A DNA stretch of 64,000 bases from Oreohelix idahoensis (lineage: Eukaryota; Mollusca; Gastropoda; Stylommatophora; Oreohelicidae), in NCBI GenBank assembly GCA_024509875.1, contig JAMPIV010017564.1:294389-358388 (forward strand), in the 5' to 3' direction. Below are positions 1-12,013 of the stretch, one piece after another. The notes beneath the pieces were generated by a model. It ran no database searches. It had not been told where the DNA came from and saw only the letters and a program-made list of their open reading frames with translations. The translations under genes and the position numbers were made by a program. The stretch's first letter is position 1, and each line of letters begins with the position of its first letter.

Positions 1-93
1 GGTCGTGTTTAAGATTGTTCCACAGATGAGCAGCAGAAAATGCTACACTTTTCTTGAATAAGTCAAGCCTTTGCTTGGGCACGTGTAATATGT

Positions 94-1062
94 TTAAGCG
101 TTGGCTGTGTCTTCAGTTGTATTTGAAAATATTCCACAGGTACGTTGGAACATTCTGTGATAGGATTTATGAATGAATTTTGCTTTGTTGAAGAGTAAGC
201 GCTTTCTTAGAGGTAATATGTTAAGATGTTTATGTAGATCTACTAAGTGTGTTAGGTGTTTGTCAGAAACTAGGCGCATTGCACGTTTTTGTAATAATTG
301 GAGTCTCTTTGTGTTGGACATGGAGCAGTCATTCCACTGATGAGCTATTATCTTTAAGGCTAAAAAGATAATTATACACTTCAGTAACTGTCATCAAGGG
401 AATGTCGGGTGGAACTGAGTTTGCACATGTTTTCTCATAGAATGCTGAAAGTTTGACTAAGTCACTAGAGGAAGGTGGTATTGTGGATTTCAAACTATCT
501 ATTTCTGCGTGAAAGTGATTGCTAAAGTCTGTGCAAGTAAATGAAGTGTTGGGAGTTAAGAAGTCTGATGCATTACGTTTTTTGGCCAAAGTGTTGATTG
601 CCTTCCATATCCTCTTACAATCTGGTTAGTTCTCAACCACATTTCTGAAGTGATTTTTTTTTCTTTGTGAATTAAATATTGAACCTTGTTCCTTAGTACC
701 CTATATGTGTTAAGGTCCATATTTTTATGCGCTTGGTCTCTCTGCTCTATAGTATCCAACACTTCTTGCGTGATCCACGGAGATTTTATTTGTCGTTTGA
801 CGCGAATTTCCTTAGCTGGTACGTGCTTGTCAAACACACTATAAAAAATCTCCGTCCAGTATGCAAAAGCGTCGTCCGGATCAGGAAGTTGATAAACACT
901 GGCCAGAGGTGCAGTCAGCAAGTCATTTAAAAATAATTCCCTATTGAAATTTTTAAAACTTCTAAATTTAATATTTATATATTTATTTTTGGGAATTTTA
1001 TATTTATTCTTTGACCATGTGCAGTAAATACGAGGTAAAGTACTATAACACAACAGTAACAC
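94..1062 (-). pseudogene. CR1/Jockey-superfamily LINE relic with the RT domain deleted
   Basis: Three minus-strand reading segments join head to tail. Residues from about 1062 to 590 match the linker between endonuclease and RT in CR1/L2-like LINEs (motif SPWITQEVLDTIEQRDQAHK, then a Tyr/Arg-rich helix). The next segment (589-329) continues with the SDFLTPN and MTVTEVYNYLFSL blocks that normally precede RT motif 0. It then jumps directly to a C-terminal segment (LLQKRAMRLVSDKH, then LPLRKRLLFNKAKF) that normally follows the RT thumb. The whole catalytic RT, several hundred residues, is therefore missing at about position 345. A frameshift near 590 separates the first two segments. The family placement rests on motif style only; the element is dead and continues beyond the left window edge. 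Confidence 0.6.
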
Positions 1063-1567
1063 AGCAGTACATATGAGGTACTGTATTATAGTACAACAGT
1101 AACACAGCAGTACATATGAGGTACTGTATTATAATACAACAGTAACAAAGCAGTAAATATGATGTACAGTACTATAATACAACAGAAACACAGCAGTAAA
1201 TATGAGGTACATAGTGTTCTATATTACAACAGTAACACAGCAGTAAATATGTGACACTGCACAATAATACAACACTAACACAGCAGTAAATGTGTGACAC
1301 TGTACAATAATACAACAGCAACACAGCAGTAAATATGAGGTACTGTACTATAATACTTCTTTATTTCTCACTGAGTGCCTGATAACTACCTTTGTGTGTT
1401 TATTTATTTACTTTAATACAACAGTAACACAGTAGTAAATAGGATGTACTGCACAATAATACAACAATAACACAGCATTAAATAAGAGGTACTGTACTAT
1501 AATACAACAATAACACAGCAGTAAATATGTGGAACTGTACTATAATACAACAGTAACACAGCAGTAA
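1035..1567. repeat. 43-bp minisatellite, about 11 copies
   Basis: Tandem units begin ACAACAGTAACACAGCAGTA and continue with (A/C)ATATGAGGTACTGTA(T/C)TATAAT. Successive ACAACAGTAACAC starts are 43 bp apart. The copies vary by scattered substitutions; one is lengthened by a few bases near 1207, and an unrelated stretch at about 1361-1415 interrupts the array. A lone degenerate copy lies near 1685-1710. Open frames across the array are by-products of the repeat. Confidence 0.85.
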
Positions 1568-2240
1568 GAAGCGAGAAACAGTACAGTTAAATACGATTAA
1601 CATCAGCAATAACCACTTGACAAAATTGTACATCCTGTTCGGCGAGACGATTTTTATGCAGCAGGAAAAACTAAAAAGGTGCAATAACATAACAGTAACA
1701 CAGCAGTAAAGATCAAAAATGAAAATAACAACATGCCCTGGTTGGCTAAAACCAACCGCTGTTAGTAACACATCCAGGTGGTGTACTGTAGTGTAGTACG
1801 GTGAAAAAACAACTACAGTATTTGAAAAAGTATGGTGCTTTTTAGCAGTTATCTTAGCTGTTTATGGAAAATGAAAATCATTCACAACTATGCATAATGT
1901 TTGTAATCTTGTTGTCTCCCCTGTCACATCAAATTATATGTATATTCATTTATTTTTTGTAAAAGAGGGAGGCAATTCAAGAGATGAACAATTGAAGATT
2001 TTTAGTCGTATTAAAATTAATTATGTAAAGTAGTAATAGCTTTTCTCCCACTCACAGAGCAAGAAATATTAGTTAATTAGTATTTACACTCAAAGTTTCT
2101 TTCTTACATATTGACAATCAAAAATAAAATATTTATCTCTTGATATATTACAAATATAAGAATTATTATTGTAATAGAACTGTTTAAGCAGAATTTGTTA
2201 CCTTCAAATGAAACGACTGTATTATTTGACACAAATTAAA
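1568..2240. other. AT-rich noncoding sequence
   Basis: No protein-like frame, RNA gene or terminal repeat is recognised here, apart from one degenerate minisatellite unit near 1685-1710. Confidence 0.5.
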
Positions 2241-2244
2241 TCTC

Positions 2245-2720
2245 AGACCTAGGGGTCTTTTTTATTTCGATATGCGCCCTAATATAACCATGTGCCCGGC
2301 ACAAAAGATCAGTATAGTGACACTTATGTGTCATTAGATCTTTTGTGTGAAAACACAGAGGATCATTGGTGACACTTGTGTGTCATTGGGTCTTTTTGTG
2401 TTGGGACATGCGTTTATGTTGGATGCGTTCCAATGCGACTCATGCGAGTTAAATGCGACCTCATGCGAGGAAATAATATGCGACCTCATTCAAGGAAAAA
2501 AAAAAAAAGGTCTTTTTTATTTGGATATGCGCCCTAATATAACCGACTAGGTTGAACGGGACGCGCCTCGCCAAAACGTGGCAACACTTTAAAAAAAATA
2601 ATAAGTACTACTTCTATCATATACTTGTAATCTCAGATCTAAGGGTCTTTTATGTTTGGACATGCGCCCTAATATAACCGACTAGGTTTGAATGGGACGC
2701 GCCTCCACAAAAAGAGACAA
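2245..2720. repeat. Cluster of three copies of a short terminal-like repeat
   Basis: Three direct copies of a motif with the core GGTCTTTT, then GGA(C/T)ATGCGCCCTAATATAACC, start near 2250, 2508 and 2643. The last two extend into CGACTAGGTT and GGGACGCGCCTC. A fourth copy lies inverted at 50461-50548. Between copies one and two, GATC-flanked arms and GTGACAC/GTGTCAT form small palindromes at about 2306-2342 and 2360-2390. The arrangement looks like ends of a nonautonomous DNA transposon or nested copies of one, but no element boundary is proven. Confidence 0.5.
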
Positions 2721-5429
2721 AGCTTTATTCAATTAACTGACTAATTAAAACTGAGAATCCTCCAATGTCGTATATATTCTTCGTTACTGTAAGGTGCAGA
2801 AAGATGGAACATGAAAAAGCAATCGGAAGAAAGAACTGAGGTTCTCGGGATATGGTTATATAGAAGATTGGGCGCATCTCTCGGACAGAGAAGAAAACAA
2901 ATAAAGAGGTACTCTAATTCCTAAAAAATAGAAAGAGAATTAATGAAGGAGATAAATATTAGACAGCTAAAATATTTTGACAACATAAAAAAACATCCTA
3001 CTTTACTGAAGACCGTAATGTAATACCGACTCGAAAGCAAACATGAAAACAACGCTATAAATGGGAAGATAGCATCAAAAAATAGGCACCAGAGTGCACC
3101 ATCAAGATAAGAGACAGAAGACACAGGAGGTGCACTGCAGCTGACCTTTATTGTGAAGATAGCGGCTCTTTGTCACAGGTTGTCTTCCATGCTCTGCAGT
3201 GATAAGCCAACATGGGCCAAAATTTAGAGTATAAAATAAGGGACTTTAAGTGTATCTACCTTCGCTCAAGATTACTCTTGGCAGAGTTATAAATAGAAGA
3301 ATGGTGCTTCTATTGTAGGGTGTCTTTATAGGATATTTCAGGAATCAAGCACAACGCTGAATTTTTCAAGGCTGTCGTTAACTTTGCATCTGCCCGCCCC
3401 TACTATGAACAGAAATATATATTAGCTCGTTTCTGAGCACCCAACTGAATTTGTCAGCATAATTTTACTAAGGAAGCTCTGTTATATTTTATATTTAAAA
3501 CCACCGATTCATACGTGTGCACTTCTCTCTGTAATAATTAAATCAGCTAATAATTTGTAAATACATATACCAAATTTAATTATTGTTTTTACACGAGTAA
3601 ATAAAAAAATGAATTTAGAAATTGAAATGTTCAGAAAAAAAAACGTATAGATTTGTTCGTAGACTAGAAAGATTGAAGTGGTATGATAAGATAACTAATG
3701 TGGAACTGATGACAAGAACCAGATGCAGGAGATGAAGACATGACATAAGTTTGTTGAAGACCTATAGTCGCACCCCACACGAGCACTTGGTCGAAAGCCT
3801 ATGATTTTTTATAGAGCTAAACATTATTGATACTGTAAGACACAGACCTTCAATAAACCCACACCAAGTTCTTCCTATTCTGTGCCATTCGGAGCAGGAT
3901 CCTTCAAATTCTACCCTATCCTATTTTATATATGTCCCATAATTTCCTTCTCCAAGGTTTTCTAAAGGTATGTCGTAAGAGATGACTACTTTAAGCTTGT
4001 GCATGTGGCTGCCAACTTCATCACGTTAAACACACTGCTACAAAAACCATTAATGCTGGAGCACATAAATGTAACAGTGCCGGCTTTCCATCAGGAAACA
4101 ATTTGCAGTAGGTGTTCCTCGCTGCATAGGCAACAAAAAAGAAAATGAACAAAACCTTCCTCTGTTTCTCCTATTCTTGGGAATTGCAAGACAAGGACTG
4201 TCTTGTAATATTATCAGCTTTCTTCCTCGTCGTGTCAGATTCAAAGCCAGCATCTAACAAATTTGCTTTACAAAATATATGTTACTTCTATTGTTCTGTA
4301 TCATGAAAAATTCCATTTCTGATTACACAGACATATTATGAGTGTATTATGTACTGTTTTTATATTTTTTAAGTGTGGTTTAAATATGATCATTACTCAA
4401 GATTTTTTTTTGGTGGTAAATATAGTTGTTGATTAACGGCAGTTTAAATTGTAAAAACCAGTTGTTGAATCCGTCAACAGTATAGAAGATTAGTAACATG
4501 AGAAAAAATAAGCTTACATCTGTGATTTTATACTGCAATGACAACAGAAAAATGTAGGCCAAACTACAAGCGTAAAGGTTATATCCATGAAATTACTACA
4601 CGAAGTGTCATCTACGTACCTTCACTGAAGCGGCAAGTTCTATCTTCACAGCGTGCTGCTTACAATGGTCGTAAACCAATGAGAGAATTCAACTTGGTAT
4701 TGGCTATTAAACAGTGACGAGCTGAGCAGTCCCTAGTAAAACAACAACAACATGACATATGAGCCAGCAGGCGTATCTAGGACTCACTGTAACATGGATC
4801 GTACATTCTTTCTAGATTTCCAAAGACGTAATGACAGTGATTCTAAAACACTGGTATTATAAAGGTATATGAAAATAATCTCTGTGACCCTTTATAGTTC
4901 ACAACTCATTGGTCATTCGCATGTCACCGTTCATTCTTTGGTTACTTAATGTTTTGTATGAATCACTTTATGGCTGTAGTCACTGCTTCGTTGCTTGCTT
5001 CTTGCATATTTACATCCCCTTTTCTTCATTTAAATGTTTTCGATCATTTTGAAAGAAACACTGTAAGAACGACTTAAGTTTCAAAATAGGCTCACGGTCT
5101 CGCTGCATTATGACAAGCGCCCTAATTCCACAAAGTCGTGCTGCCCTAAACATGGTACCTCTTCGAAAAGGCGTTAAGCTAGGCATGAGCTTAGTTTTGA
5201 TTTTTTTTTTTCAAGGTTTATTTCATAACCTCAGTTACGTTTTATCGACATCTACGTTCTTGAGACGGTGTAATTGATACACATTAGCTTGATAGCGTCG
5301 TGTCGATACCGGTGTGTCTGTTGCCATGGTGTCTCGTGATATGACGTCGTATACAAGTCTTACTGGCATTATCTGCATGAATACGTACATGTTAGGGAAA
5401 CGCCCCCTGCTCACATTAATACTGCTAGA
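2721..5429. other. Long noncoding stretch with a possible LINE relic
   Basis: No intact frame and no terminal repeats are recognised. At about 3660-3740 one plus-strand frame reads RLERLKWYDKITNVELMTRT. This resembles the post-RT region of RTE-type LINEs (tryptophan, then DKxTNxExxxR), so it may be an eroded LINE fragment. The rest, including the AT-rich 4260-4560 block, shows nothing identifiable. Confidence 0.35.
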
Positions 5430-6203
5430 ACATGAGAGCGTATGAGATGAGAACTAGAGTGGGACGGGAATGTCTCTTGTCATTATTTCTCTTCTTCTTA
5501 CTGGCTAGCGATTGGGTAATGAAAACATCGATATTAGCCAACAGAAATGGAGTTCATTGGACTTTGTCTAAACATCTTCACGATACAGATTTCGCCGATG
5601 ACATTCCTTGTCTGTTCCATAACAGATGCAAGACAAAATGAAAATACTTGTTGAGAGTTCACATCTAGTGGGTATACAATTACACAGGAAATAGAAAAAG
5701 ATAATGATAATTTATGCAGAAAAAGATATTAAGATGGCACTTGACGAAACACCCCTAAAATATGTAGAATCATATATGTATCTTAGCAGCACTGTAGACC
5801 GAGATGAAACTAGCTTTAATGCATTGGGAAATAAGTCAACTGTCTAGTCAGGTTTGTTCAATGTCAGTGACAATTAATGAACAACGAACTCAAAACCCAA
5901 GACGTAAAAGACTTTCATAAATGTGTGATTGTGTAGAATAGAAGCATTGAAATGATATCACAAGGCCACCAACGGGAAACTGATGACAAGAACCAAACCC
6001 GGTACCAAAGGAACACGTGATAGGTGAAAGACACGTGTGATGGGTCGGACAAACGTTAGGGATCCTTGTTGATAGCATTATGGGCAGTCCTTGTTCTGGA
6101 ATATCCGGGGCTAAAGAAGTCGAGATACACCGAAGAGCACAGGGACACGTGACCTGGAGACATAATGTCTTCTTCGATCCATAACCGCCAACCGTCAAAA
6201 CAG
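5430..6203 (+). pseudogene. RTE LINE fragment, RT catalytic region
   Basis: The frame at 5432-5641 reads ECLLSLFLFFLLASDWVMKTS, then GVHWTL, then FADD. This is the RT block of RTE elements from motif B to the catalytic FADD box. Downstream, at about 5740-5850, ESYMYLSSTVDRDETSFNAL corresponds to the 'YLGS' post-catalytic region. The rest to about 6200 is too decayed to align. It is truncated at both ends and its right end abuts the oppositely oriented RTE copy that hosts the nest. Confidence 0.6.
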
Positions 6204-6549
6204 TCAGTGGCCATCACGCCTGGTGGCGTCTTGTAGGGCAGCAACAAATTGATTCCACTTTGCTCGGTCGGTGGCCATCCTTCGTACAGTGCCACAACTC
6301 TGGTTCATTCTTTGCATCTCGGCTTCCACAGTTCTAGGCCAAGTTGTTTTTGGTCGGCCTCTCTTTTGTTTTCCCTCGGGAGTCCGTAGCATAGCTGTTC
6401 TTGTGATGGTATCAGGGTCCCTTCTGAGGACGCGGCCAACCCAACTATGATGGTGTGCATGTCCTCCTGGTTACTCCGAATAAGTAGTTCTTGGTTGGTG
6501 ATGGTATTCGGCCAAAAGATTCGGAGAATTTTCCTAAGGCAGATTGTGT
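6204..6549 (-). pseudogene. RTE host copy, segment 3 (C-terminus)
   Basis: Read on the minus strand from 6549, this gives TICLRKILRIFWPNTITNQE, then GKQKRGRPKTTWPRTVEAEM, then an ATDRAKWNQFV ending. This is the standard RTE C-terminus, with stop codon at 6204. It continues the protein broken off at 48851 (AECWRVTE...). The join is made by Gypsy A, which duplicated TGTGT at 6545-6549 and 48846-48850. A frameshift or stop lies near 6400. Confidence 0.8.
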
Positions 6550-8592
6550 TGTCGTAGATTTTTGATAGGTATTTAAGATCAATTATGGTCCGGACTGAAT
6601 AGAACTAGAACAGGTGATAGCTCAGTGGGAGATAAGGTAAAGAAATAGATTTTCACAAGTGAAATGGTGAAAGGTAAAGTCTGTCCCTGCATTTGAGATA
6701 TAATCTATCCAGCCTACCGGTTACGACTGAGATTCTTAGATCAGACAGTTTTCCTATAAAATCTGTTTAATTCAAATGTTATCTCAGTGTTAACATACGG
6801 CTGTGAGAGTTGGAAAATAACAAAATCATTGGAGAACAAGCTGAATACACTCGAGAACAAATGTCTTAGAAAACTCATGAACATCAGTTGGAAAGAATTC
6901 AAGACTAATCGACAAATAAGAGAAGACTCTAGGAAGAAATATGTCTCCAACTATATAAGGAAAAGACGATGGTCATATATCGGTCATGTCCTACGAATGC
7001 AAAACAACAGAATACCACTACAGGCGCTCACTTGGGTTCCTGAGGGTAAGAGGAAAAAAGGAAGACCAAAAGAAACACTCAGAAGAACAATATTAAGAGA
7101 AGGAAGAACGTTGGGCCTAAATAATGTGCAAGAGCTAAGAGGAGTGACGTCACAACGAACAACCTGGAGAGCACTGGTTTCTGCATTATGCGCCGTGTTT
7201 GGCGCTTAAAGAATTTATTATTATTATTATTATTACTCATAGTTTTAATCCTCCCTCCCTCTGTTGAGACAAGATCCGATTAGAAGAAAGTTATTAACCC
7301 CCAAAGAGTCAAAGGTTCATACGCTATGGTCTAAAATTTCCCTCTACAGTAAAGAACAGAGTTTATACGTTAATCTATTCTGAAAGGGACATCATTAGCA
7401 ATAACTTGCATAAAAAATACAAAGTGAGTACATGGATTATACAATAAAAGAATTATTCATCCCTGCTTTCTCTCGCTCTGACAAACCTGTGATCACATCC
7501 AGTCACTCTTACCTAATAGGTGCTTTCACAACATCTGGAACAATCGTTAAGGTACACACAGCAAATCCAAGGTTGGTTTTTGTGACGAAACAAGCCCCAT
7601 TTTCTCCAAGAATAATTAATCCAAATGTTGGGAAACGCTTGATTCGTTACTATTAGCAGGATGCTGATTATGTCACTTCAATTTGTGTCCAGGTAGGAAA
7701 ATACTTAAGAGATCTAATGTTCACAGTGTACAGTAGCTTGGAATATTCGATCGTTAAATCGAGTGTCAGGTAAATAAATCTGTTCAGGATAAATCTTCTT
7801 CACAACACAGTGGTTGTTATTCAGATAATGTCAATGATTGATTCTGTCGCCACCACAGGCTGAAAGTATATGAACTTGGAAAAAAAAACAAATCTGGATA
7901 TCTATAAGTCCAGATACAATTTATTCTTGATATTCTTTGGGTTGGTACTCTATCTCTTTCTGGATGTAAAACACGAGGCCAGATCGGTCACCTTGAAAAC
8001 CCGATATTTATATCAGAATGTTCTCTTGTACTGTTGGACTTAAGTCCGTTATTCTCATATTCATATGGACGCCGCTGGTAAGGTTTAGGGTTTGACCCAA
8101 TAATGTGTAAAGGAGAAAAATACAAATACTTAACCATAATACAGTATTCTCAATCCTATCCTTAACCCGCGTAAAATATAATATATTTATCCACTTTGGT
8201 TATTTAACTTAAATCATAACCTACAAGCTTAGAGCTTGTCTCATAGTTTAAAACTCCCGTGAAATAAATTCTAGTCATTTAAATAAATGAATCATCATGA
8301 ATAAGAAATAAATACATATTTCGTCAATACTCATGATGAACAGTGCATTTACAACGATTTTCAATCGCTGGCGTTTTATTACAGCTCAAAGTTAGCTATT
8401 AGGTCTGCTGGTAAACCTTCATCAAAGGAAATAGCGAACAGCAATAAAATATGCGTGCTAAATTAGAAAAAGAGACAGATCTCTGAGTATAGGTGGGTTT
8501 TATGTTAACAAAACAGGTGTAGGTGAAAGCTAGGTAAAATTAAATTGAAGATAATGAAAGATATATGAAAGCTATTATCATAATATGCCACA
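6550..8592 (-). repeat. 3' LTR of Gypsy A
   Basis: Homologous to 46281-48845 along its whole length, apart from indels. Relative to the 5' LTR it carries an RTE insertion at about 6765-7233 replacing a (TA)n/300-bp stretch, and it lacks the 675-bp segment at 47925-48599. A 74-codon frame at 7432-7656 recurs, shifted, in the other LTR and looks fortuitous. Confidence 0.9.
6765..7233 (+). pseudogene. 5'-truncated RTE LINE inserted in the LTR
   Basis: The plus-strand frame from 6787 to 7209 encodes the last 140 or so residues of an RTE protein: LTYGCESWKITKS, CLRKLMNISWKEF, RKRRWSYIGHVLRM, then GKRKKGRPKETLRR. A stop follows, then a short 3' UTR ending in an (ATT/TTA)n tail at 7213-7233. Such tails mark LINE 3' ends made by target-primed reverse transcription. 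The same 3' end is found inverted at 23196-23273. The frame is open, but only the C-terminus is present, so it is a dead-on-arrival copy. Confidence 0.85.
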
Positions 8593-8645
8593 TACGTCCC
8601 AGCTTAAAGATATGAAACCATTTCATGTCCACTTTATGGAAATAG

Positions 8646-10199
8646 ATTTCCTATATCAGTAGCTTCCGCGTGACTGTTATCTTCACTTCCATCTTCCTCC
8701 TCCGGCTCTCTCCAATTCCTACTCATGAAGTCTGCTCCAACATTTTCTTTTCCTGGAATGTATTCGACTTTAAAGGAATATACACTTAGGAGCAGTGCCC
8801 AGCGCATTAATTTTGCATTAAATTCCTTATTTGCTCCAAGAAATGCCAGTGCAGCATGATGGTCTGCACCGTGAATGTTACTCCGTACAGGTATTCATGG
8901 TGTCTCACTATACCATGAACTAGTGCCAGACATTCTCTTTCCACTGTGGAATAGTTTTGTTCTGCTTTATTCAATTTATGACTGCCGTATGCCATTGGGA
9001 ATAGCTGGTTCGGATCATCGTCGCCTGCCTGAAGCAGAGTTGACCCGATGCCATGACCCGATGCGTCGACTCGCAATATGAAGGGTTTGGTAATATCAGG
9101 TAATCGTAAAATTGGATATTCTGACAACTGTTTCTTGAGTGTGACGTAAGCGTCTTCGCACTTGGAATCCCAGATAATTCTCGCAGGTCGCCCCTTCTTC
9201 GTAAGGTCAGGAAGGGGTGCAGTCAAACCATTGAAGTTTTTGATGAATTTCTGGTAATAAGCACACAGTGATAAGAACGATCGTGTTTCTTTCTTCGTCC
9301 TTGGCCTCTTTGCTGCACGTATCTTCTCTACGATCTTAGCAACTGGCCACATGGCACCGTGAGCAATGGTATTCCCCAGGAAGTCAAGCTTTTTGAAGCC
9401 GATTAAACATTTGCTAGGTCTAGCTGTGAGACCAGTTTCCTGTAGTCTCCTGAGGAGCATAGAAAAGTGTAGCAATGTGTTCTTCGTATGTGTCCGTCGC
9501 AACTAGTATATCATCCATAAAAGTGAGGATATGTGGACTGTGCAATATTTCTGAAAGCTTTCTGATCATCCTTGTGAACACTCCTGGTGCGATATGTAAC
9601 CGGAATGGCATCATGTTAAACGTATAGAATACTTCACTGGTGCTGAAAGCTAGCAAAGGCTTAGTTTCCTCTTTGACTGGTATTTGATAGTAACCTTTAC
9701 TCAGGTCAATCTTGGAGAAAGTCCGTGCCTTGCTTAGCTTGCTAAACAGCTCAGAAGCGCTTTGAAGAGGTTCCGGCTGAAATTCCGTTACAATGTTAAG
9801 TAAACGGTAATCGATGCACAGTCTAACTTCCTTATTGGGCTTCTGCAACAGCACTACGCTCGCACTATAAGGAGATGTAGACTCACTAATAATTCCTGTT
9901 TTACGTAACTTGTCTATCTGTTCACGTAGCGTATCAGCTTTTGCATACGGAATAGGGTAAACTCTGGTTCGAACAGGTGTCTCGTTTGTAAGTTTCATCT
10001 CGAACTCTACGAGATGTGTTCGCCCAGGTACATCCGTTAGCACTGATGTGTACTGGTTCAGTATCGCCCTCGTTTCTGTCTGTTGTACTTCAAAGAGAGT
10101 GTCACCGAATGTTACATCTTTGAAAGATTCCGTTTGTTGCAATGGATATTCCATGCAACTATCGTCATCTTCAACAACTTCGGTAGCTATGGCGACCGC
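8646..10199 (-). pseudogene. Gypsy A RT-RNase H
   Basis: Reverse transcriptase and RNase H that would copy the element RNA in cytoplasmic particles. Reading minus from 10154: VLTDVPGRTHLVEFEM, YPIPYAK, the template-grip block SPYSASVVLLQKPN, RLCIDYRLLN, FSKIDLSKGYYQIPV and the catalytic FMDDIL. A frameshift near 9480 moves to a frame carrying GLTARPSKC, the connection region KKETRSFLSLCAYYQKFI and the RNase H motifs FILRVDASGHGIGS and VERECLALV. After another break near 8830 the RNase H C-terminus RWALLLSVYSFKVEYIPGK ends at about 8646. The C-terminal position of RT, after integrase, is the notable feature. 'MMPFRLHIAPGVF' replaces the usual MPFGLxNAPxxF, another sign of decay. Confidence 0.88.
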
Positions 10200-10211
10200 C
10201 AGGAGATGTTC

Positions 10212-11480
10212 TTAAGACGGCACCGGTCTTTCCAAGTATTTCTTTGACAGATTTACATGGTAAACCTTCTCCTTTTCTTTGATAGAGATCTGATAATTAG
10301 TTCTCGAGATCTTTTTCAAGACGGTAAACGGCCCTTGCCATCCGATGCGTAGTTTGTTGGTCCTGGTTTTCATTAACAACAAAAATTTCCCCCATGGTTG
10401 TATTTCTTTCTCTTTCGCTGCTTGATTGTATCGTTTAGCATGCTTTGCGCGTGCTAGCTTAAGGTTTGTCGTTGCTATATCTAATCCTAGCTGTAACCTT
10501 TCCTTCAATTCCGATACATATCTACTGGCTGAGACGAATGTCTCATCCGCCTTCTGGTCTGTCAGCGACCTGAGTAAGGCTTCAAGCGGGCCCTTGATAG
10601 GTCTGCCGAATAAAAGTGTAGCTAGGGGAAAACCCGTAGCGGTCTGGGGGACTTCCCTGTAGGCGAATAAGGCTGCTGGAATGAAACGGTCCCAATCTTC
10701 CGGTTTCTCTTGTCCCAGCTTACGTAACATCATGGTGAGGCTGCCGTTGAAACGTTCTACGAGCCCATTTCCGGTCGGATTGTATGAGCTGGTGTGGATG
10801 TGTTTGGCCTTCAAGATCTTAAAGATCTCCTCCATTAATAGGCTACGGAATTGGGATCCATTATCCGTGAAAACTTGTTAATGGAATCCGAACAGTGTAA
10901 ATATCTGCACTAGGGCTTCTGCGACATGCTTGGAATCTGTGCATGTTAGCGGTATAGCTTCGGCCCACATAGTGCATGTGTCGACTAAGGTCAGGATAAA
11001 TCTGTTCCTTCTTTTGGTCCTTTCTAGGGGTCCTAAAATGTCGATCACAACCCGTTCAAATGGTGTCCCCACTATTGGCATTTCACCCATGGAAACTGGG
11101 GGTGTCCGTTGCTTGGGTGCCACCCGTTGGCACTGGGCACAGGATTTCACGTATCTGATAATATCAGAGTTTATTCCTGGCCACCAATAGTGAGTCTGTA
11201 TTCGCTGATTTGTGGTGTTCTGTCCCATATGTCCGCTAAAGGGAAGAGAGTGCCTCATTTCTAAGATTTGGCTTCTGTACTGTTTCGGTACTAGGAGCTG
11301 GTTATGCCTTTGTTCAGAGTTGCCCGTTCTACGATAAAGTACGCCATCCTTAGAACAAAAGTCCCCGTTGTGTATGGGGTCCTTAGCCATGGGCAGTTTC
11401 CTAAAGCATGGCTCCAAGGTAGTGTTCTTTTGTATCGCCTCTGTTAGTTCCTTAGGTAACAAATTTGGCGCAGGCTCCCG
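10212..11480 (-). pseudogene. Gypsy A integrase
   Basis: Integrase, upstream of RT. From 11462: a zinc-binding H2C2 domain (HSLPFSGHMG, then CAQC), then the core with Asp in VIDILGPL. One TAA stop falls just before the second Asp (FTDNGSQF, about 10855). The second segment, 10835-10212, carries the catalytic Glu in GLVERFNGSL and the ALFAYREVPQTATGF block typical of Gypsy integrases. It ends with a GPY/F-like module (IGWQGPFTVLKK) and YHVNLSKKYLERP. All three DDE residues are readable, so the stop is the main lesion. It is continuous with the protease side only if the 507-bp insertion at 11494-12000 is discounted. Confidence 0.88.
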
Positions 11481-11493
11481 TTCCTTTTTGGTT

Positions 11494-12000
11494 AAGTATA
11501 AGTAAATAAATTAAGGGGCTGCTGTAAAACTGGTAAGGAATATAAGTTTATAAACTAATAAAAATGTATTGAATCAGTTTTACAAATAACAGTTCACATG
11601 AGACAAGGGACGTTTCGGGTATTACCTTTCGTCATCCACAAACAGGTGACAAAGACAAGAATTACATATAGTAATAGGTACTATGGTAGATGTTTACCAT
11701 AGTTTTGTTCATTCTCGTTTTTTTCGTTTCGTTTATTATTTAATTTCTTGTTTCGGTATTTCTGTTAGGTTTTTCAATTTTCTTGTATTATCATTTTACT
11801 TTTTCCACCTGCTTGTATCGCTCATTTTGTATTGTTTCTTATCATCGTATGATTTTGTAGTACCTATTACTATATGTAATTCTTGTCTTTGTCACCTGTT
11901 TGTGGCTGACGAAATATAATACCCGAAACGAACCTTGTCTCATGTGAACTGTTATTTGTAAAACTGATTCAATACCGTTTTATTAGTTTATAAACTTATA
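11494..12000. mobile_element. 507-bp inverted-arm insertion with a 13-bp TSD
   Basis: It interrupts the Gypsy A frame between protease and integrase. TTCCTTTTTGGTT at 11481-11493 is repeated at 12001-12013. The arms at about 11539-11682 and 11858-12000 are inverted copies about 143 bp long (ATAAGTTTATAAACTAATAA against TTATTAGTTTATAAACTTAT). The right arm contains CTGACGA and CGAAAC, and the left arm ATGACGA and CGAAAC, resembling the conserved core of a hammerhead ribozyme. It has no coding capacity. A 13-bp TSD suits a retroposed element better than a classical MITE. A partial relative lies at 54575-54640. Confidence 0.75.
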
Positions 12001-12013
12001 TTCCTTTTTGGTT

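Noticed and set aside
1035..1570. Regular repeats suggesting a CRISPR-like array
   Set aside because: The units are directly adjacent and vary throughout; there are no unique spacers, and the setting is eukaryotic. It is a minisatellite.
7432..7656. 74-codon frame repeated at 47012-47194
   Set aside because: It lies in the two LTRs of Gypsy A and is shifted and shortened in the second copy, so it is not under coding constraint.
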